A DNA stretch of 64,000 nucleotides from Cervus elaphus (GCF_910594005.1 NC_057828.1:10118235-10182234), one strand, 5' to 3'. Shown: positions 23,490 through 35,009, counted from the first letter of the stretch. A program made the numbers and translations. The notes: generated by a model from the letters alone, not told the origin.

Positions 23490-23707
23490 TGGCTCCTGTC
23501 CTCAGCCCCACACAGGAGCCTCAAGGGACTCTTAACTGGAGGAGGCCATCCTGTTAAATTCCTACTTGATACAGGAGGCACTTTCTCAACCCTCCTGTGT
23601 AATCTGGGTCCTCCTCCTCCTAAGTCAGCTACTAAACGTGGCATTTCTGGAAAGCCAGTTACAAAATTCTTTACACAACAGTTGACTTGTAACTGGGATT
23701 CTATTCT
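23490..23707 (+). pseudogene. pro: ERV protease remnant (start of pro-pol)
   Basis: The aspartic-protease active-site region reads LLDTGG at 23562-23579, where retroviral proteases normally have a small Ala or Ser after Gly; here the position is Gly. It continues in frame for about 40 residues, then is cut by a SINE-bearing insertion at about 23707. The protease lies in a different frame from nucleocapsid; whether that is a decay indel or an original expression feature cannot be told from one copy. Confidence 0.8.
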
Positions 23708-25220
23708 TTTTTTTTTCATGTGTATATGTCATGTGCTCAGTTGCGTCCACCTCTCTGACTACGACCCCATGGACTGCATGCAGCCCACCAGGCTCCTCTG
23801 TCCAAGGGATTTTCCAGGCAAGAGTACATGAGGGGGTTGCCATTTCCTCCTCCAGGGGATCTCCCCCACTCAGGGATCAAACTTGGATCTTTTGCAACTG
23901 CCTGCATTAGCAGGCTGATTCTTCACTACTGCACCACCTGGGAATCCCAAGTGAGCACAGGGCGCCTGGCGTGCTGGGTGTTGGGTGAAGGGCGGTGGCA
24001 GTGAAACCCCACGAGGTGAGAAAGGGGGAGGGTGATCATCCTGGGCCGGCCGACCCACTCCGCCTGCAGCGAGGCCGAATGATCCCCCATGCTCCGTCCA
24101 CGAGGGACTCAGCGTTCTGCTCTTAAGTTCTGATGGGGAGACCCCTGTAGAGGGCCCGGTGGGCTCGGACGTGGGGCCAAGGACACCAGCCGGGCACATC
24201 TGGGACAGCAGTGGCACCCTCGCTTCCACCCCCCGGGGGGCCGGGCATACATGCACGGCAGCCAGCCGGGGACCGCGGCTCAGGCAAATGCACTTCAGCG
24301 GGAGAACGCCGGGGGCACGTGTGCTCCTCCTGGCCCAGCACGTGACAACGTCGGTGGACAGAAGGTGGCAAAGAGCAACGGAGCAGGGCCAAGGTTGGCC
24401 CGGCAAAGTGAGACACACCAGGGCACAGCCCTGGGGATCAGCAGATGGGACGGACGAGGCACCGACGGAGCTCGGCCACGTAGGCCCATGTTGCAAAGAT
24501 GCAGCAGTGGCACAGAACTGGTGGTGGAGGTGGTGTGGCCGCGAGCGACAGCGAGGGGCCCGGAAGCCATTCCAAATGACCCGGAAGCACTCGGGATCTC
24601 GCCAACGGAAGCCTCCATTATAGGAGCGGTCCCCTGCGCCCCCAGGACGGATACTACCCTTCCTGAGCCCATGCGGCCCCCATGTCGGGGCTTGCGCCCA
24701 CCACCGCCAACACCCAGAGCCCAACAACTGGTCAGGGAGAACGCTCTCCCGCCGCATACCGGTGCCTCCACAGCCCTCACGTGCAACTTGCTGTGCCCAG
24801 CTTCACCCCACGGGTACTGAGGGCACTTCTCTGCCCAGGGACGCCACCAGCCACGGAGGCCAGGGAACAACACCCACATGAAGTGAGGCTGGTTAGGTCC
24901 TAAACAGAAGGGGGCACTGGGCGATCACCTGTGTGGGGCAGGCCGGGAGGGGGGAAAGCCGGCAGTGACAGGGAAAGGCAACAAGCCCGCGCAGGGAGGG
25001 CGGGGGGGACAGGGGCACGTGTGCCGCCTGGTGATCAGAAAGACCGAGTCATGGCCGGCCTCCAGGAAAACGAGGGTCCCACCACCACACACACGAGGCT
25101 GGTCCCGTGATGCCTGGGACTCCGGCCAGCCTCCGCCACCCCCAGAGTCTCCCACGACCTAGCTCCGCTGCCAGGCCAGCGTGCCACAGCCCACCTTGTG
25201 TAGCTGAGGGGCCCCGTCCA
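23708..25220. mobile_element. ~1.5 kb GC-rich insertion splitting the ERV pro-pol region
   Basis: ERV protease sequence stops near 23707 and ERV sequence resumes near 25220, so the DNA between is an insertion. It consists of an antisense Bov-tA SINE (23716-23949) with its poly-T end at the left edge, followed by about 1.27 kb of GC-rich non-repeat-looking sequence. Read on minus, this is GC-rich sequence, then SINE, then A-run, the order expected for a transcript ending in a SINE tail copied back by LINE machinery. Frames of 295 and 194 codons (minus) and 189 codons (plus) overlap each other and look composition-driven. Confidence 0.65.
23716..23949 (-). mobile_element. Bov-tA-type SINE, antisense, at left edge of the GC-rich block
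   Basis: T-run, then GTGCTCAGTTGCGTCCACCTC, GCAAGAGTACATGAGGGGG and ACCACCTGGGAATCCC, the complement of a SINE from tail to head. Its A-tail abuts the ERV. Confidence 0.88.
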
Positions 25221-25397
25221 CCCATCTCATCCATTCATCTGCAGCAAAACCCCCATCCTAGGAAGAGATATTCTATCTAAAGTGTGGGCTTCAATTCACA
25301 TGGAAAAAAGTTATGCTTACCTTTGACAGAATTAGAAGTTAACCCTGAAGTCCGGGCAACCGGACGAAAGATAGAAGGAGCCATCTCAGCTCAACCA
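25221..25397 (+). pseudogene. pol: ERV protease end and pol start, remnant
   Basis: After the insertion the protease end motif LGRD is readable at 25258-25269, followed by linker sequence leading toward reverse transcriptase. In-frame TGA and TAG occur within the next 25 codons. The ERV then ends at the 3' end of the next BovB; no reverse transcriptase, integrase, env or 3' LTR is seen. Confidence 0.75.
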
Positions 25398-28300
25398 GTA
25401 CAGTTCAGTTCAGTCCCTGAGTCGTGTCCAACTCCTTGTGACCCCATGAATCGCAGCATGCCAGGCCTCCCTGTCCATCACCAACTCCCGCAGTTTACTC
25501 AAAGTCATGTCCATCCAGTCGGTGATGCCACCCAGCCATCTCATCTTCTGTCATCCCCTTCTCCTCCTGCCCCGGATCCCTCCCAGCATCAGGGTCTTTT
25601 CCAATGAGTCAACTCTTCGCATGAAGTGGCCAAAGTGTTGGAGTTTCAGCTTCAACATCAGCCTTTCTAATGAACACCCAGGACTGATCTCCTTCAGGAT
25701 GGACTTGTTGAAACTCCTTGCAGTCCAAGGGACTCCCAAAAGTCTTTTCCAACACCACAGTTCGAAAGCATCAATTTTTCGGCACTCAGCTTTCTTAACA
25801 GTCCAACTCTCACATCCATACATGACCACTGGAAAAACCATAGCCTTGACTAGATGGACCTTTGTTGGCAAAGTAATTCCTCTGTTTTTTAATTTGTTAT
25901 CTAGGTTGGTCATGACTTTCCTACCAAGGAGTAAGCATCTTAATTGCATGGCTGCAATCACCATATGCAGTGATTTTGGAGTACAAAATCTTCACTTTCT
26001 GCCATAAGGGTGGTATCATCTGCGTATCTGAGGTTATTGATATTTTTCTTGGCAACCGTGATTCCAGCTTGGGCTTCACCCAACTGAATGTTTCTTATGA
26101 TGTACTCTGCATATAAGTTGAATAAGCAGGGTGACAATATACAGTCTTGACATATACCTATTCCTATTTAGAATCAGTCAGTTGTCACATGTTCAGTTCT
26201 ACCTGTTGCTTCCTGAATTGCATACAGGTTTCTCTAGAGGCAGGTCAGGTGGTTTGGTATTCCCATCTCTTTCAGAATTTTTCACACTTTATTGTGATCC
26301 ACTCAGTCAAAGACTTTGGCATCGTCAGTAAGGCAGAAATAGATGTTTTTCTGGAACTCTTTTGCTTTTTCAATGATCCAGCGAATGTTGGCAACTTGAT
26401 CTCTGGTTCCTCTGCCTATTCTCAAACCAGCTAGAACATCTGATCTGGAATTTCATGGTTCACATATTGCTGAAGCCTGGCTTGGAGGATTTTGAGCATT
26501 ACTTTACTAGCGTGTGCAATGAGTGCATTTGTGCAATAGTTTGACCATTCTTTGGCATTGCCTTTCTTTCAGATTGGAGTGAAAACTGACCTTTTCCAGT
26601 CCTATGGCCACTGCTGAGTTTTCCAAATTTGCTGGTATGTTGAGTGCAGCATGTTCACAGCATTGTCTTTTAGGATTTGAAATAGCTTTCCTGGAATTCC
26701 ATCACCTCCATTAGCTTTGTTCATAGTGATGCTTCCTAAGGCTCACTCGACTTCTCATTCCAGGATGTCTGGCTATAGGTGAGTGATCACACCATCGTGA
26801 TTGTCTGGGTTGTGATGATCTTTTTTTGTACATTTCTGTGTATTCTTGCCACCTCTTTTAAATATCTTCTGTTTGTTGCATACCATTTCTGTCCTTTATT
26901 CTCCCATCTCTGCATGAAATGTTCCCTTGGTATCTCTAATTTTCTTGAAGAGGTCTCTAGTCTTTCCCATTCTGTTGTTTTCCTCTATTTCTTTGCACTG
27001 ATCACTGAGGAAGGCTTTCTTATGTCTCCTTGCTATTCGTTGGACATCTGCATTCAAATGGGTATATCTTTCCTTTTCTCCTTTGCCTTTCACTTTTCTT
27101 CTTTTCACAGCTACCTGTAAGGCCTACTCAGACAGCCATTTTGGATTTTTTGCATTTCTTTCTCTTGGGGATGGTCTTGATCCCTGTCTCCTCTACAATA
27201 TCATGAACCTCCGTCCATAGATCATCAGGGACTCAACCAGATCTAGTCCCTTAAATCTATTTCTCACTTCCACTGTATAATGGTAAGAAGATTTGATTTA
27301 GGTCACACGTTAGTGGTTTAGTGATTTTCCCTACTTTCTTCAATTTCAGTCTGAATTTTGCAATAAGGAGTTCATGATCTGAGTCATAGTCAGCTCCTGG
27401 TCTTGTTTTTACTGACTGTATAGAGCTTCTCCTTCTTTGACTGCAGAGAATATAAATCAATCTGATTTCAGTGTTGGCCATCTGGTGATGTCCATGTGTA
27501 GTCTTCTCTTGTGTTATTTGAAGAGGCTCTTTGCTCTGACTAGTTTCTTCTCTTGGCAGAACTCTATTAGCCTTTTCCCTGCTTCATTCTGTACTCCAAG
27601 GCTAAATTTGCCTGTTACTCTGGGTGTTTGACTTATTACTTTTGTATTCCAGTCACCTATAATGAAAAACTCATCGTTTTGGGGTTATCAGTTCTAAAAG
27701 GTCTTGTAGGTCTTCAGAGAACTGTTCAACTTCAGCTTCTTTAGTGTTGCTGGTCAGGGCATAGACTCGGATTACTGTGATATTGAATGGTTTGCCTTGG
27801 AAACGAAGAGAGATCATTCTGTCGTTTTTGAGATTGCATCCAAGTACTGTGTTTCAGACTCTCTTGTTGACTGTGATGGGTACTCCATTTCATCGAAGGG
27901 ATTCTTGGCCACAGTAGTAGACACAGTGGTCATCTGAGTTAAATTCACCCATTCCAGTCCATTTAAATTCACTGATTCCTAAACATCGATGCTCACTCTT
28001 GCCATCTCCTATTTGACCACTTCCAGTTTGCCTTGATTCATGGACCTAACATTCCAGGTTCCTATGCAATATTGCTCTTTAGAGCATTGGACCTTACTTC
28101 TATCCCCAGTCACATCCACAGCTGTGTGTTGTTTTTGCTTTGGCTCCATCTCTTCGTTCTTTCTGGATTTATTTCCCTACTGATCTCCAGTATCACTTTG
28201 GGTGCCTACTGACCTGAGGAGTTCATCTTTTAGTGTCCTAGCTTTTTGCCTTTTCATCCTGTTCATGGGTTTTTCAAGGCAAGAATACTGAAGTGGTTTG

Positions 28301-28690
28301 CCATTCCCTTCTCCAGTGGACCACATTTTGTCAGAACTCTCCACCATGACCCGTCCATCTTGGGTGCCCCTACACAGCGTGGCTTAGTTTCATTGAGTTA
28401 GACAAGGCTGTGGTCCTGTGGTTAGACTGGCTAGTTTTCTGTGACTGTGGTTCCAGGCTGTCTGCCCTCTGATGCCCTCTCTCAGCCCCTGTCATCTTAC
28501 TGGGTTTCTCTTACCTTGTGGGGCTGTGCAGTGCTGGAGCAGCGAGCAGCTGAGAGGAGATACCCATGTCCAGTGCCCAGGAGGAGATACCCCAAGTTCA
28601 ACGTCAGGAGCAGTGACTGTGATGTGCTGGAGCAGCCGTGAAGAGATATCCCATGTCCAAGGTAAGAGAAAGTGGCCAAGGTCATGGTGA
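25398..28690 (-). mobile_element. Near full-length BovB (RTE) LINE, antisense, decayed
   Basis: About 3.3 kb in one orientation, running on plus from the complement of the BovB 3' end (CAGTTCAGTTCAGTCCCTG) through the reverse-transcriptase and endonuclease parts to a 5' region near 28440-28690. This is about the family's full length. The complement of the polymerase box region lies near 26010-26030. Frames are short (137 codons at best on minus), so stops and indels have inactivated it. Confidence 0.88.
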
Positions 28691-28708
28691 CTTAATCTCA
28701 GGACCAAG

Positions 28709-29369
28709 ATCAGTTCAGTCCTCAGTCCTGTCTGACTCTGTGACCCCATGGACTGCAGCATGCCAGGCCTCCCTGTCCATCACCAACTCCCAGAGCCTGC
28801 TCAGACTCATGGCCATCGAGTTGGTGATGCCATCCAACCGTCTCATCCTCTGTCATACCCTTCTCCTCCTGCCTTTAATCTTTCCCAGCATCAGGGTCTT
28901 TTCCAATGAGTCCGTTCTTCCCATCAGGTTTCCAAAGTATTGGAGTTTCAGCCTTAGCATCAATCTTTCCAATGAATATCCAGGACTGATTTACTTTTGC
29001 ATAGACTGGCTTGATCTCCTTACAGTCCAAGGGACTCTCAAGAGTCTTCTCCAACACCACAGTTCAAAAGCATTAATTATTGGCCACCCATATCCAACTC
29101 TCATAATCCTACATGACTACTTGAAAAGCCATAACTTTGACTAAGACTTTTGTTGAGAAAGTAATGTCTGCTTTTTAATATGCTGTTTAGGTTGGTATAG
29201 CTTTTCTTCAAAGGAGCAAGTGTCTTTTAATTTCATGGCTGCAGTCACCATCTGCAGTGATTTTGGAGCCCAGGAAAATAATCTCTGTAACTATTTCCAA
29301 TTTTTCCCCATCTATTTGCAATGAAATGTTGGGACTGGATACCATGATCTTCATTGTTTGAATGTCGAG
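28709..29369 (-). mobile_element. BovB LINE 3' part, antisense
   Basis: A second BovB 3' end, AGTTCAGTCCTCAGTCCTG, follows the previous element within about 20 bp and runs to GAATGTCGAG, where it meets the poly-T of the next L1. It is 5' truncated there or cut by the L1. Confidence 0.88.
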
Positions 29370-30650
29370 TTTTTTTTTTTTTTTGTCATTTATTTTTATT
29401 AGTTGGAGGCTAATTACTTTACAATATTGTAGTGGGTTTTGTCATACATTGACATGAATCACCCATGATTTACATGTATTCCCCATCCCGATCCCCCCTC
29501 CCACCTCCCTCTCCACCCGATTCCTCTGGATCTTCCCAGTGCACCAGGCCTGAGCACTTGTCTCATGCATCCAACCTGGGCTGATGATCTGTTTCACCGT
29601 TGATAATATACATGATTCGATGCTGTTCTCTCGAAACATCCCACCCTCGCCTTCTCCCCCGGAGTCCAAAAGTCTGTTCTGTACATCTGTGTCTCTTTTT
29701 CTGTTTTGCATATAGGGTTCTCGTTACCATCTTTCTAAATTCCATATATATGCGTTAGTATACTGTATTGGTGTTTATCTTTCTGGCTTACTTCACTCTG
29801 TGTAATGGGCTCCAGTTTCATCCATCTCATTAGAACTGATTCAAATGAATTCTTTTTAGTGGCTGAGTAATATTCCATTGTGTATATGTACCACAGCTTC
29901 CTTATCCATTCGTCTGCTGATGAACATCTAGGTTGCTTCCATGTCCTGGCTATTATAAACAGTGCTGTGATGAACATTGGGGTGCACGTGTCTCTTTCAG
30001 ATCTGGTTTCCTCGGTGTGTATACCCAGAAGTGGGATTGCTTGGACATATGGCAGTTCTATTTCCAGTTTTTTAAGGAATCTCCACACTGTTCTCCATAG
30101 CGGCTGTACTAGTTTGCATTCCCACCAACAGTGTAAGAGGGTTCCCTTTTCTCCACACCCTCTCCAGCATTTATTGCTTGTAGACTTTTGGATGACAGCC
30201 ATCCTGACTGGCGTGTAATGGTACCTTATTGTGGTTTTGATTTGCATTTCTGTGATAATCACTGATGTTGAGCATCTTTTCATGTGTTTGTTAGCCATCT
30301 GTATATCTTCTTTGGAGAAATGTCTGTTTAGTTCTTTGGCCCATTTTTTGATTGGGTCATTTATTTTTCTGGAATTGAGCTACAGGAGTTGCTTGTATAG
30401 TTTAGAGATTAATCCTGTGTCTGTTGCTTTGTTTGCTATTATTTTCTCCCAATCTGAGGGCTGTCTTTTCACCTTGCTTACAGTTTCCTTTGTTGTGCAA
30501 AAGCTTTTAAGTTTCATTAGGTCCCATTTGTTTATTTTTGCTTTTATTTCCAATATTCTGGGAGGTGGGTCATAGAGGATCCTGCTGTGATTTATGTCTT
30601 TCCACACATTTTTAAAACTCAATTATTTGCCTATTATGGTTTTGAAGTTG
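29370..30650 (-). mobile_element. Ruminant L1, 5' truncated, antisense, relatively young
   Basis: Begins with T15 (29370-29384), the complement of the poly(A) tail, then the complement of the L1 3' UTR and the end of ORF2. A 187-codon minus frame (29735-30298) carries the ORF2 C-terminal region, including a CWWECKLVQPLW segment. The right end passes into an older L1 near 30650. Longer intact frames and a clean tail suggest it is younger than the other L1 pieces here. Confidence 0.92.
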
Positions 30651-30849
30651 TAGTAGTTTCTTATATATTCCAGATATTGGCCCCTTATTCAGATATAAAG
30701 TTGCCATTTACTTCCTCTCATTCTGTAGGTTGCCTTTCTGTTGATTGTTGAAGAAACTACTCTTTCTTCACTTGGTAATTTTAGAACCTTGGCGAAGATC
30801 ATTTTGTCACACATGTGTCATTTATTTATGTCACACATGTGTCAATTTA

Positions 30850-31165
30850 TTAATGTATCAGGGATGGGAAACCTGGGCTCATAAAACAGTAAATGTTTCC
30901 CTCCCCCCTCTGTACCTACTCTCTACTTAGTTGTACTACTTGAGCTCTGGGTCATGCCCTTCACCTCTGCCTACAAGTGAGCCCCCTACAGGGAATTTTC
31001 TTTGAATCTGATTGTTCATCTTACTATTGGAATGTCCACAAGCACTCTCCAAATGCCTGACCTGTGTAAAAGAGCCCCAGGTATTCCTCCATATGAATGA
31101 CATATCAGGACAACAAATCTTCTGCAATAAAGAACAAGGAGAACAGGCAGTGTGTTGCCTTTTCT
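30850..31165 (+). pseudogene. Terminal-exon-like piece with polyA signal (left copy)
   Basis: GGGATGGGAAACCTGGGCTC region through to AATAAA at 31126-31131 followed by a G/T-rich stretch. The same layout is at 59170-59470 with AATAAA at 59439-59444. It looks like a 3' UTR of a plus-strand gene or gene relic. Preceded by a duplicated 16-bp word TGTCACACATGTGTCA (30805-30820 and 30829-30844) absent from the right copy. Confidence 0.5.
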
Positions 31166-31512
31166 TTTATCTTTGGAGCTCTGAGAGGTGAACTTTCCAG
31201 TGTAGTAGCCGCTAGTCAGATCTGCTTATTTATAATTAACATATTTCAAGCAATACTTAACTTGCTATGTTAAAAAAAAACACATAAATAGCAAGCAATT
31301 GCTTGGTCAACCTAACCATATTTCAAGTGTGTCCATCCATAAGTGGTGAAATTTCAGATTCATAAGCTTAAATGTCAGAGTGAAGCACGGGAGGGGCCTG
31401 GGAACCAGAAGGGAAGACAAGGGAGATGCTGTGTCAGTCAAGGGAAGGAGGAGAAATGGGTGGGTCAACTTGTATAATAGCTATGTTATTGCTCATGGTT
31501 GTCTTTCTACAG

Positions 31513-31561
31513 ACTTTTTCCTGGAAAGTATTAGCAGCAGTGATGCAGAAGAGAATGCAGG
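31513..31561 (+). pseudogene. Exon-like piece, left copy (49 nt)
   Basis: Follows a pyrimidine tract and AG (TTGTCTTTCTACAG) and ends at GTAGGG. The right-copy counterpart starts at 59926 with the same acceptor, but its donor region reads GATAGG and a TAG occurs, so the splice site is broken there. A third relative (about 35415-35480) has lost the acceptor (TGTGG in place of CACAG-like). Confidence 0.4.
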
Positions 31562-31791
31562 GTAGGGAACAGCTTTCAGGTGGGATTTAGAGGCAGAGGC
31601 TTCCTGGACCACTTGCGTTACACTTGCTTCTTTAGAGATGAAGGAGGGTGAATATAAAGTCAGGAATTAGAAGGAACCATGTGTAGAACTGTGACTTGTT
31701 CCCCGCACATTTTAATGATATAATAGAGCTATGTGTCCATGTGCTTTATTGTGCTGTGCTTACTGTCATCGCCTCTTGCTTTCCGGTTTAG

Positions 31792-31954
31792 AAACGTCCT
31801 TCCTGACAAGACTACTCTTTCCTGTCCTTTCACTGCCAAATATGAAAGCTTGGCTCTGGTTAGTGCCTGCAGGGTATTATGTATCAGGGACTTTGGCTTC
31901 ATGTTTAAATTCTCCTATGATGCACATATCCTAGTGAACACAAAAGTCTCATAG
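31792..31954 (+). pseudogene. Exon-like piece, left copy, open to a stop
   Basis: Preceded by CTTGCTTTCCGGTTTAG and open in one frame to TAG at 31952-31954. The product contains a Cys followed by FKFSYDAH; relatives at 35690-35860 and 60289-60450 have NYDGH and FKFSYDGH at the same place, in shifted frames. A Cys 16 or so residues before (F/Y)DG recalls the second domain of some MHC class I-like proteins, but this is a weak resemblance and I do not assign it. Confidence 0.35.
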
Positions 31955-32689
31955 TCAGTTGTCACTGGAAACCAAGTTCTTGCAGTGAGTGTCAGGTGGT
32001 GGGTGAGACATGAACTGTCTTCCTCTGCATTTTCAGGACTTGTGGTTTCCCCTCATGATTGTCCTCACTGTTTCTTTCTCATGTAAAGGGTGCTCTCAGG
32101 GCTGAATAAGTCAAAGCACACGTGCTCTGGCATCCCTGCCTGGGCTGAGTCTGCTGGAGCTCATCTCAGCACCACACCTCCCCAAGGGTGCTGTGCTGAA
32201 GGTGCTTCCCCGTGAGAGCAGTCCATGTCCAGCTGCCCCTAGAGACCAGCATGGCCACGGATTCTAGAGACTGTGAAGGGGCCGCTGGCTTTCTTTACAC
32301 ATTTGCTCATGAAGCCCTACTGACCTGGTCTCCTGGGACTACCCAGACCTAGGTCAGAGACTCAGAGCTGCAGGACCGAGGATCACTGCTCCTCTTAGAA
32401 CCCGATGCTCCATGCAGACAGCCCTGCCCCTGCTCCCCACACCCCAGTCCTTCCCACCTTGTGACCCTTCCTCAAACATTCCCAGGTCTCATTCCTCCCA
32501 GTCCTTCCAAGGTTGGGGTAAACCCTGTCTGGTGCTGTGTGTATATGAGGCTTCACTATCTGTAGAACCTTTGTGGCACCACTTCAGATTAAGACAGTTT
32601 GGACATGGTACTTTAATTGTAATATTCCTTTCATCCTCTCTAAGGCGCTAAGAGTCTTCGGCAGTTATTTTGGGAATTAAATATCTCCC

Positions 32690-33545
32690 ACTTATCTAAG
32701 GTTACCTCAGGCATAGCACACTTATTTGTCACCGGAAGTTGATTGTGTATCAAGGCTGTTACGAAAAATGTTGCAGTGAATTTAGGACTGTATATATCTC
32801 TCTGTGACACTGATTTAATTTCCTTTGTATATATATCAAGAACTGCATTTGTTGAATCATATGATATTCTGTTTGTACTTTTATAAGGAACCATTTTACT
32901 ATTCTCCACAAAAGAGCTGTACAATTTACACTCCCACCAGCAGTGTGCATAGGTTCCAGCTCCCCATATCATGGCCTTAACCTGTTAACTTTTTGCCTTT
33001 ATAGTACAAAACCTAACATGTGTGAGGTTTTGATTTGCATTCACCTGATGACTAGTGAGGTTGACAAACTTATCCTATATATGTTACTATTTGTATGTCT
33101 TTTTCCAGAAATGTCTATTTAAGTTTTTGCACAGTACTCAACTGGTTTATTTACCATTTTAATTTTGTATTTGTTTTGCATTTGAGTCATGGTGTTTTCT
33201 TATATGTTTTGAGTATGAGCTCTTTATCTGGTATTTGGTTTGTAATTGTTCTGTAGGTTATCTTTTTGTCACACTGATTATTAAAGAGGCTACCCTTTGT
33301 CTATCTTGTTGTCTTAGAACCTTGGTGAATTTCATCTGACCATGTGTCCATGAGTTTACTTGGGGCTCTTTATTCTGGTCTTTAAGGCTATTATCTGTTT
33401 CTATGTCACTATCATGGAGTTTTGATTCCAATATTTTTGTAATGTGTTTTGGAATGAGGAGGTGAGGAACTTTGATCTTTGCTCTCATTTTGTCTATTTG
33501 GAATCCTTAGTGGTTCCATATATATTTTGGGACTTGCTTTTTCCA
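32690..33545 (-). mobile_element. Old L1 fragment in the duplicated segment, antisense
   Basis: Complement of an old L1 3' region (ACACTCCCACCAGCAGTGTG near 32930). The same insertion lies at 61190-62110, so it predates the segment duplication. Confidence 0.75.
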
Positions 33546-33599
33546 TTTGTATGAAAATGACATTAATATTTTGATTGGTGTTGCAGTGAATCTTTACTT

Positions 33600-34130
33600 A
33601 GCTTTCGGTAGTGTAGAAATGTCAACAGTAGTGACTCTAAAGTCTATGAGCGAGATCTGTCATCTCAGTTCCGCGTGCCTGTTTCATTCTCTCAGTGGGG
33701 TGTGTAGTGTTCAGTGCGCTGGTCGTGTCTCTCTGAAGGCCCTGTGTCCCTCCCTCCCTGATCTCAGAGTCAGTGTTGGAGGGATGGGCTCGTGAGGAGA
33801 TGCAAAGTCTCTCCCTCCCTCCTCACCTCTTCTCTGACGATGTTCAGCACAGGCGCCCTGGGCCCTGTCCCCCTGTTCCCTCAAGAGGAACACCTGCTGG
33901 GATTTCCTCTAAGATCTGGATGTCCCAGATCTTTCAGTGTCCCAAAGGCTCATGAGTACCTGGAATATGTGCATGAGCCCAGGAAATACCTACAGATGAA
34001 TTATCAAATCAGGTCAGGCAAATACTCTGCAGAAGCAGTTGGACTACACTTCACAGGCCTGCAAGCCCTGTACTTGCCTGGACTTGAGACCCAAGACAGA
34101 TTCCAGAGTCAATGACAGAGCTACCAAAGG
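33600..34130 (+). pseudogene. Second terminal-like piece, left copy
   Basis: GATGGGCTCGTGAGGAGATG and CCCAGGAAATACCTACAGATGAATTATC correspond to the first terminal-like piece (GATGGGAAACCTGGGCTCAT and CCCAGGTATTCCTCC...), so this is an internal paralogue. Its right-copy partner is 62180-62600. No AATAAA is seen. Frames of 107 codons here are not shared between copies. Confidence 0.4.
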
Positions 34131-34486
34131 AAAATAGATGGGATGTCTTGCATGTCTGAAGTGAAAGGGTCCTGGAGAGACACCCAGGGATAGCCGCTGA
34201 CAGGCAGAACACAGCTGCAGTGTTCTTCACTTGGTGGGGGGGGCGGGATAAAGAGTCTACCAGTTACAGGGGGAATTAATAGCAGACTGTCTCATTGGTT
34301 ACATTGGTTTCAATGAAAACCAATAGAGGGCCACAGCCCTCTCTTAGCCCTGCAATCTAATTACTCTCACGGGGCAGAGGTCTTTTCTTTGTTAATATAT
34401 CAGCAAACAGTCATCTTGAAAAGGCCATGAAATGCAGAGGGAATAATCAGGAGAGGGGTGGTAACATCCTATATATATTCATACAT

Positions 34487-34690
34487 GCTCACTTACACAG
34501 TTGTGTCTGACTCTTTGCGACTCCACGGACCATAGCCCACCAGACTCCTCTGTCCATGGTATCTGTCAGGCAAGAATATTGAAGTGATTGCACTTCATCC
34601 TCTAAAACATCTTCCCAACCCAGGGATCGAACCCATGTTTCCTGCATTGGCAGGCAGATACTTTACCACTGAGCCACGTGGGAAGCCCTA
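34487..34690 (-). mobile_element. Bov-tA-type SINE, antisense, shared with the right copy
   Basis: CTCACTTACACAGTTGTGTC to GAGCCACGTGGGAAGCCC. Its orthologous position in the right copy (63738-63945) holds the same SINE with the same flanks, so it was inserted before the duplication. Confidence 0.9.
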
Positions 34691-34791
34691 CACCATCCTT
34701 TGCAGCAAAGTTCCCTGGTATTCCAAAAAACTGTTCTGCCATAATCTATCAAAAGTGGCAGGAGAAGTGGTGCTAATCTTAATATCCATTC

Positions 34792-34995
34792 AGTCTTCCC
34801 TACTGGCTCATACGGTAAAGAATTCAACTGCAATGCGGGAGATCTGTGTTCAAACCCTGAGTCAGGAAGTTCCCATGAATAGGCAAATTACTAGCCACTC
34901 CAGTATTCTTGCCTGGAGAATCCCATCATAGAGAGGCCTGGCTGGCTACACTCCATGGGGTCAAAAATTGTGGAACGCAACTGAGTGACTAAGCA
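34792..34995 (+). mobile_element. Bov-tA-type SINE, sense
   Basis: TCTTCCCTACTGGCTCATAC head, GCAATGCGGGAGATCTG and CTCCAGTATTCTTGCCTGG, diverged tail to about 34995. Confidence 0.85.
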
Positions 34996-35009
34996 TGTGC
35001 ACATATATA

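Larger units (their letters stand above)
30650..34800 (+). repeat. Duplicated segment, left copy, first block
   Basis: Collinear with 58555-64000: old L1 end, terminal-exon-like piece with AATAAA, exon-like pieces, a second old L1, a second terminal-like piece, then a shared antisense SINE. By eye, well-aligned stretches (for example 32340-32460 against 60840-60960) are roughly 85-90% identical. The retrovirus LTR present in the right copy is absent here. I do not recognise the gene family. Confidence 0.85.

Noticed and set aside
23870..24757. 295-codon minus-strand open frame, the longest in the window
   Set aside because: It lies in the GC-rich insert, ends in SINE translation and overlaps equally long frames in other phases and on the other strand. 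Few stops are expected at this GC content.
23698..25276. ATTCTAT at both ends as a target duplication of the GC-rich insertion
   Set aside because: ERV sequence clearly resumes before the right-hand ATTCTAT (the LGRD codons precede it), so that match is chance. No convincing target duplication was found.
29735..30298. 187-codon minus-strand frame as a host gene
   Set aside because: It is the C-terminal part of L1 ORF2 in a 5'-truncated element.
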